From JBEIUO01 sp964549785 (GTDB lineage Bacteria > Planctomycetota > Phycisphaerae > Phycisphaerales > UBA1924), in the NCBI GenBank assembly GCA_964549785.1, contig CAZJXA010000169.1, positions 1-7,388 of the forward strand: a DNA stretch of 7,388 nucleotides, read 5' to 3'. The translations under genes and the position numbers were made by a program. The notes under the pieces were generated by a model. The model saw only the letters and a program-made list of their open reading frames with translations. It ran no database searches and was not told where the DNA came from. Positions 5,420-7,388 of the stretch are shown here, piece by piece (within the stretch, counting starts at the first letter, position 1; the number at the start of each line of letters is the position of its first letter).

Positions 5420-6808
5420 CCGTCCGTGCTTCGTGTTCCGACTCACCACGTCCGTCGCCCACAGCCCCGCCAGAACAAACTCGATACACGACGCCCGCAC
5501 GCCCGCATCGCCCGCCGCATTCACCTCAAACGCCTTCTCCCAGATCTGCGGCACCCGCTTCACGACCTTCTCGTAATGCCCGCTCGGCAGCATGTCCCCC
5601 ACCTCGATCTTCACGCCCTTCGAGAAGACGTCCGCGATCTCCCCCAGCCCGTGCTTGGTCACATACTCCTCGAAGACCACCTTGATCGCCTCCGCCGCGA
5701 TCTGCTCCAACACCTGCTTCTCCGAGAGCTGCTGCGACCCCATCAGGTCCAGTTCCAACTTGCCGATCGCCGACGCCGCGAAGTGCGCCAAGTCCGAAAT
5801 ACGCGGCACCGCCGGCTTTTCTCCCAGCACGATCCCCCGCCGCCGCGCATTCGCCACCATCGTCCGGTAGTTCGCGATCGAGAACCGGGCCGAAACGCCC
5901 GACGTCTGGTCCACGCTCTTGTTCTTCCGCGCCGCGATCGACATCTGCTCCACGATTTCCTTCAGGAAGCGCGGCACGACCACCGGGAACTCGCCCCCCA
6001 ATTCAACCGCCGCCTCACGCTCCATGACATCGATGCCCATGTCGCGCGTCCGCGGATAGTGCGTCTGAATGGTCGCGCCGATCCGGTCCTTGAGCTGCGG
6101 GATGACCTTACCCGACCGGTTGTAGGTGCTGGGGTTGGCCGAGAAAAGAACCAACACATCGATGTCGAACGTGATCGGATACCCGCGGATCTGAACATCC
6201 CGCTCTTCAAGAATGTTGAACAACCCGACCTGAACCAGATCATCGAGGTCCGGCAATTCGTTCATCGCAAAGATGCCGCGGTGCATCCGCGGGATCAAGC
6301 CCAGATGCAGAGCCTCCTCCGCCCCCATGCTCGTACCCGACAGCAACTTCGCAGGATCAATCTCGCCGATCACATCCGCGAACTTCGTGCCCGGTGCCAG
6401 CCGCTCGGCGTACCGATCCTCACGCCCCCACCACGCGATCGGCGCCGCATCGCCGTGCGTAGCAATGAACGCCCGGCCCGCCGCCGTGATGGGCGCCAGC
6501 GGGTCCTCGTGCACCGGCGATCCGGGGATGTCGAGGTACGGCACCGTCTCATCCAGGAACATCGGGAGCGTCCGCATCAGCCGGCTCTTGGCCTGGCCCT
6601 TCTCTCCGAGAAACAGCATGTCATGGCCGGCCAGGATCGCGTTCACGATCTCAGGGATCACCGTGTCTTCGTAGCCCACGATCCCCGGAAACAGTTCATC
6701 GCGCTCCTTCAGATGCCGGGTCACATTGGCCCGCATCTCCTCCTTCACGGTGCGCGATCGATACCCGGAAGATTTGAGAGAACCCAGCGTGTGTCCGGTC
6801 GTCGGCAT
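5402..6808 (-). CDS. MoxR-like / magnesium chelatase-like AAA+ ATPase
   Basis: The protein has 468 residues from the ATG at 6808. It begins with a short conserved lead-in (LGSLKSSGYRSRTVKEEM). The AAA+ core follows: Walker A GEKGQAKS (68-75), a Walker B region GIFAMNELPDL (178-188) with Glu184, a helix-2 insert LNILEERDVQIRGY-like stretch (197-210), sensor 1 SAN (223-225), the probable arginine finger Arg242 in LKDR, and sensor 2 in SGVSARFS (303-310). About 150 mostly helical residues follow. Such ATPases form hexameric rings and remodel or activate clients through a VWA partner; the VWA gene is present on the same strand, separated by the toxin-antitoxin genes. Start choice: the frame stays open to an ATG at 7129, but that extension is Arg/Gly-rich, includes a heptamer repeat and overlaps the amidohydrolase gene. 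GGGG 6 bases before 6808 is a plausible SD. Walker B has Asn where Asp is usual. The client is unknown. Confidence 0.92.
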   Translation of the reverse strand: MPTTGHTLGSLKSSGYRSRTVKEEMRANVTRHLKERDELFPGIVGYEDTVIPEIVNAILAGHDMLFLGEKGQAKSRLMRTLPMFLDETVPYLDIPGSPVHEDPLAPITAAGRAFIATHGDAAPIAWWGREDRYAERLAPGTKFADVIGEIDPAKLLSGTSMGAEEALHLGLIPRMHRGIFAMNELPDLDDLVQVGLFNILEERDVQIRGYPITFDIDVLVLFSANPSTYNRSGKVIPQLKDRIGATIQTHYPRTRDMGIDVMEREAAVELGGEFPVVVPRFLKEIVEQMSIAARKNKSVDQTSGVSARFSIANYRTMVANARRRGIVLGEKPAVPRISDLAHFAASAIGKLELDLMGSQQLSEKQVLEQIAAEAIKVVFEEYVTKHGLGEIADVFSKGVKIEVGDMLPSGHYEKVVKRVPQIWEKAFEVNAAGDAGVRASCIEFVLAGLWATDVVSRNTKHGRVTYEP

Positions 6809-6840
6809 GTGATACCCCAGATCTGTTATTCGATCATTGG

Positions 6841-6856
6841 ACGAATCAAGATTCGT
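6841..6856. promoter_or_regulatory. Perfect 16-bp palindrome upstream of the ATPase gene
   Basis: ACGAATC and GATTCGT form perfect arms around a central AA, 33-48 bases before the ATPase start. The 2-base centre is too tight for a good RNA hairpin, which favours a dimeric repressor or activator site on DNA. A further ATTCG at 6828-6832 makes three alternating half-sites. No convincing -35/-10 pair is visible around it. Confidence 0.45.
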
Positions 6857-6991
6857 TTTCCGAACCCGGGGCGGCCTATTTCCCGCGGCCATGAAATACG
6901 ACCGCCGTCGGCCGCCAGTTCGCGCTGGAAACCTTCGGTAAGGATGGGCGCGGCCCCGGACACATTTCGCCGCCCACGTCCCCGCTGTCTG

Positions 6992-7040
6992 TTCGCCGTT
7001 CTCCATCTGCCATTCGCTATTTGCCAGTTGCCATCTGGCC
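6992..7040. repeat. Degenerate heptamer tandem repeat, about seven units
   Basis: Seven 7-bp units run without a break in register, with plus-strand consensus close to TTTGCCA. Examples are TCTGCCA at 7006-7012, TTTGCCA at 7020-7026 and GTTGCCA at 7027-7033; the outermost units (TTCGCCG, TCTGGCC) are the most decayed. The array straddles the 3' end of the amidohydrolase gene: one unit, TTCGCTA at 7013-7019, supplies its stop codon on the minus strand, and the next units encode its last residues. Dispersed heptameric repeats of this kind are known in cyanobacteria and some other bacteria; their role is unclear. Confidence 0.7.
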
Positions 7041-7388
7041 TCCCCCACAGCACATATACGGCTCCTGATCCCGCCCGGCCCCGAACCCGCCCGTGGCAAA
7101 CAGCCGGTCCTCCGCGTTCCCGCGATCAAACACCTTCACGCCCTCCACCCAGGTCTGTTCCACATGGGTGTACACGCTGAAGGGGTCTCCCGAAAGCACG
7201 ATAAAGTCCGCATCCTTCCCGGCTTCAAGGCTCCCGATCCGTTCCGCAAGGTCGATCATCTCCGCGCCGTTGATCGTCATCGCCCGGATCGCCGCGTCCC
7301 GCTCCAATCCGGCCCGCACCGCCAACGCGCCCGACCGCAGGAAGAGCCGCGAATCCGTGATCCAGTCGTCCGTGTGGAAGCACATCAG
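7017..7388 (-). CDS. Amidohydrolase, C-terminal end (5' part outside window)
   Basis: The last 123 residues of a metal-dependent hydrolase of the imidazolonepropionase-like amidohydrolase group are visible; the frame is open to the right edge. The fragment starts near the end of the TIM barrel with FHTDDWITDSRLFLRSGALAVRAGL, where an Asp of HTDD is the expected metal or catalytic ligand. It continues through MTINGAEMIDLAERIGSLEAGKDADF and the C-terminal beta-sandwich return SGDPFSVYTHVEQTWVEGVKVFD. The IGSLEAGKDADFIVLSGDP stretch is diagnostic of the superfamily, but substrate cannot be read from it. The tail is unusual: after a Cys-Cys-Gly-rich piece (YMCCGGG), the last residues QMATGK and the stop come from a heptamer repeat array. 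The gene is co-directional with the ATPase, but the 208-base gap between them argues against tight coupling. Confidence 0.92.
   Translation of the reverse strand: MMCFHTDDWITDSRLFLRSGALAVRAGLERDAAIRAMTINGAEMIDLAERIGSLEAGKDADFIVLSGDPFSVYTHVEQTWVEGVKVFDRGNAEDRLFATGGFGAGRDQEPYMCCGGGQMATGK

Noticed and set aside
6809..7129. N-terminal extension of the ATPase to an ATG at 7129
   Set aside because: The extra 107 residues are Arg/Gly-rich, include peptide encoded by the heptamer repeat, and overlap the amidohydrolase gene. Conserved-looking sequence begins at the ATG at 6808.
5426..7180. A 584-codon plus-strand frame opposite the ATPase gene
   Set aside because: It is an Arg/His/Pro-rich shadow of a clear AAA+ protein and continues across the heptamer repeat and the amidohydrolase gene.
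1..7388. CRISPR arrays, tRNA genes, rRNA, insertion sequences, attachment sites
   Set aside because: I saw no regularly spaced direct repeats, no tRNA-like cloverleaf, no transposase and no flanking direct repeats around the toxin-antitoxin module. By-eye inspection could miss a short or degenerate example.

Overview
The window is a GC-rich bacterial chromosome segment with tightly packed genes. The combination of a bacterial S-adenosylhomocysteine hydrolase, a small AsmA-like anchored protein with an 'NPPGF' motif, a MetF reductase without a visible Shine-Dalgarno sequence, and a MoxR-like ATPase/VWA pair of the 'magnesium chelatase-like' type points to a planctomycete, perhaps the Phycisphaerae. 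This is a judgement from protein flavour only; no rRNA or other marker is present.

Layout, plus strand: the 3' half of ahcY (entering from the left edge to 752); a 231-base intergenic region with several hairpins, including a strong intrinsic terminator at 884-922; a membrane-anchored AsmA-like protein of unknown function (984-1868); and metF (1928-2845). AhcY and MetF belong to the same methionine/one-carbon cycle: AhcY removes S-adenosylhomocysteine to give homocysteine, and MetF supplies the 5-methyl-THF that remethylates it. The AsmA-like gene between them has no obvious link to that cycle.

Layout, minus strand (read right to left): the 3' end of an amidohydrolase (7388-7017) whose last codons run into a degenerate 7-bp tandem repeat (6992-7040); a 208-base intergenic region with a perfect 16-bp palindrome (6841-6856); a MoxR-like AAA+ ATPase (6808-5402); a 150-base AT-rich gap with a candidate promoter and a near-perfect 19-bp palindrome (5333-5351); an AbrB/MazE-type antitoxin (5251-5021); a Doc/Fic-family toxin (5017-4619); and a VWA-domain protein (4622-2919). 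The two gene sets converge at 2845/2919, with a hairpin between them.

The most notable arrangement is that the AbrB-Doc toxin-antitoxin module sits between the MoxR ATPase and its presumed VWA partner. It is translationally stitched to the VWA gene by a GTGA stop/start overlap. The ATPase and VWA protein are expected to work together as a chaperone-like assembly or metal-insertion machine. The toxin-antitoxin module may be a neutral insertion that found a tolerated site, or it may tie the fate of the VWA protein to the addiction module. The sequence alone cannot decide between these.
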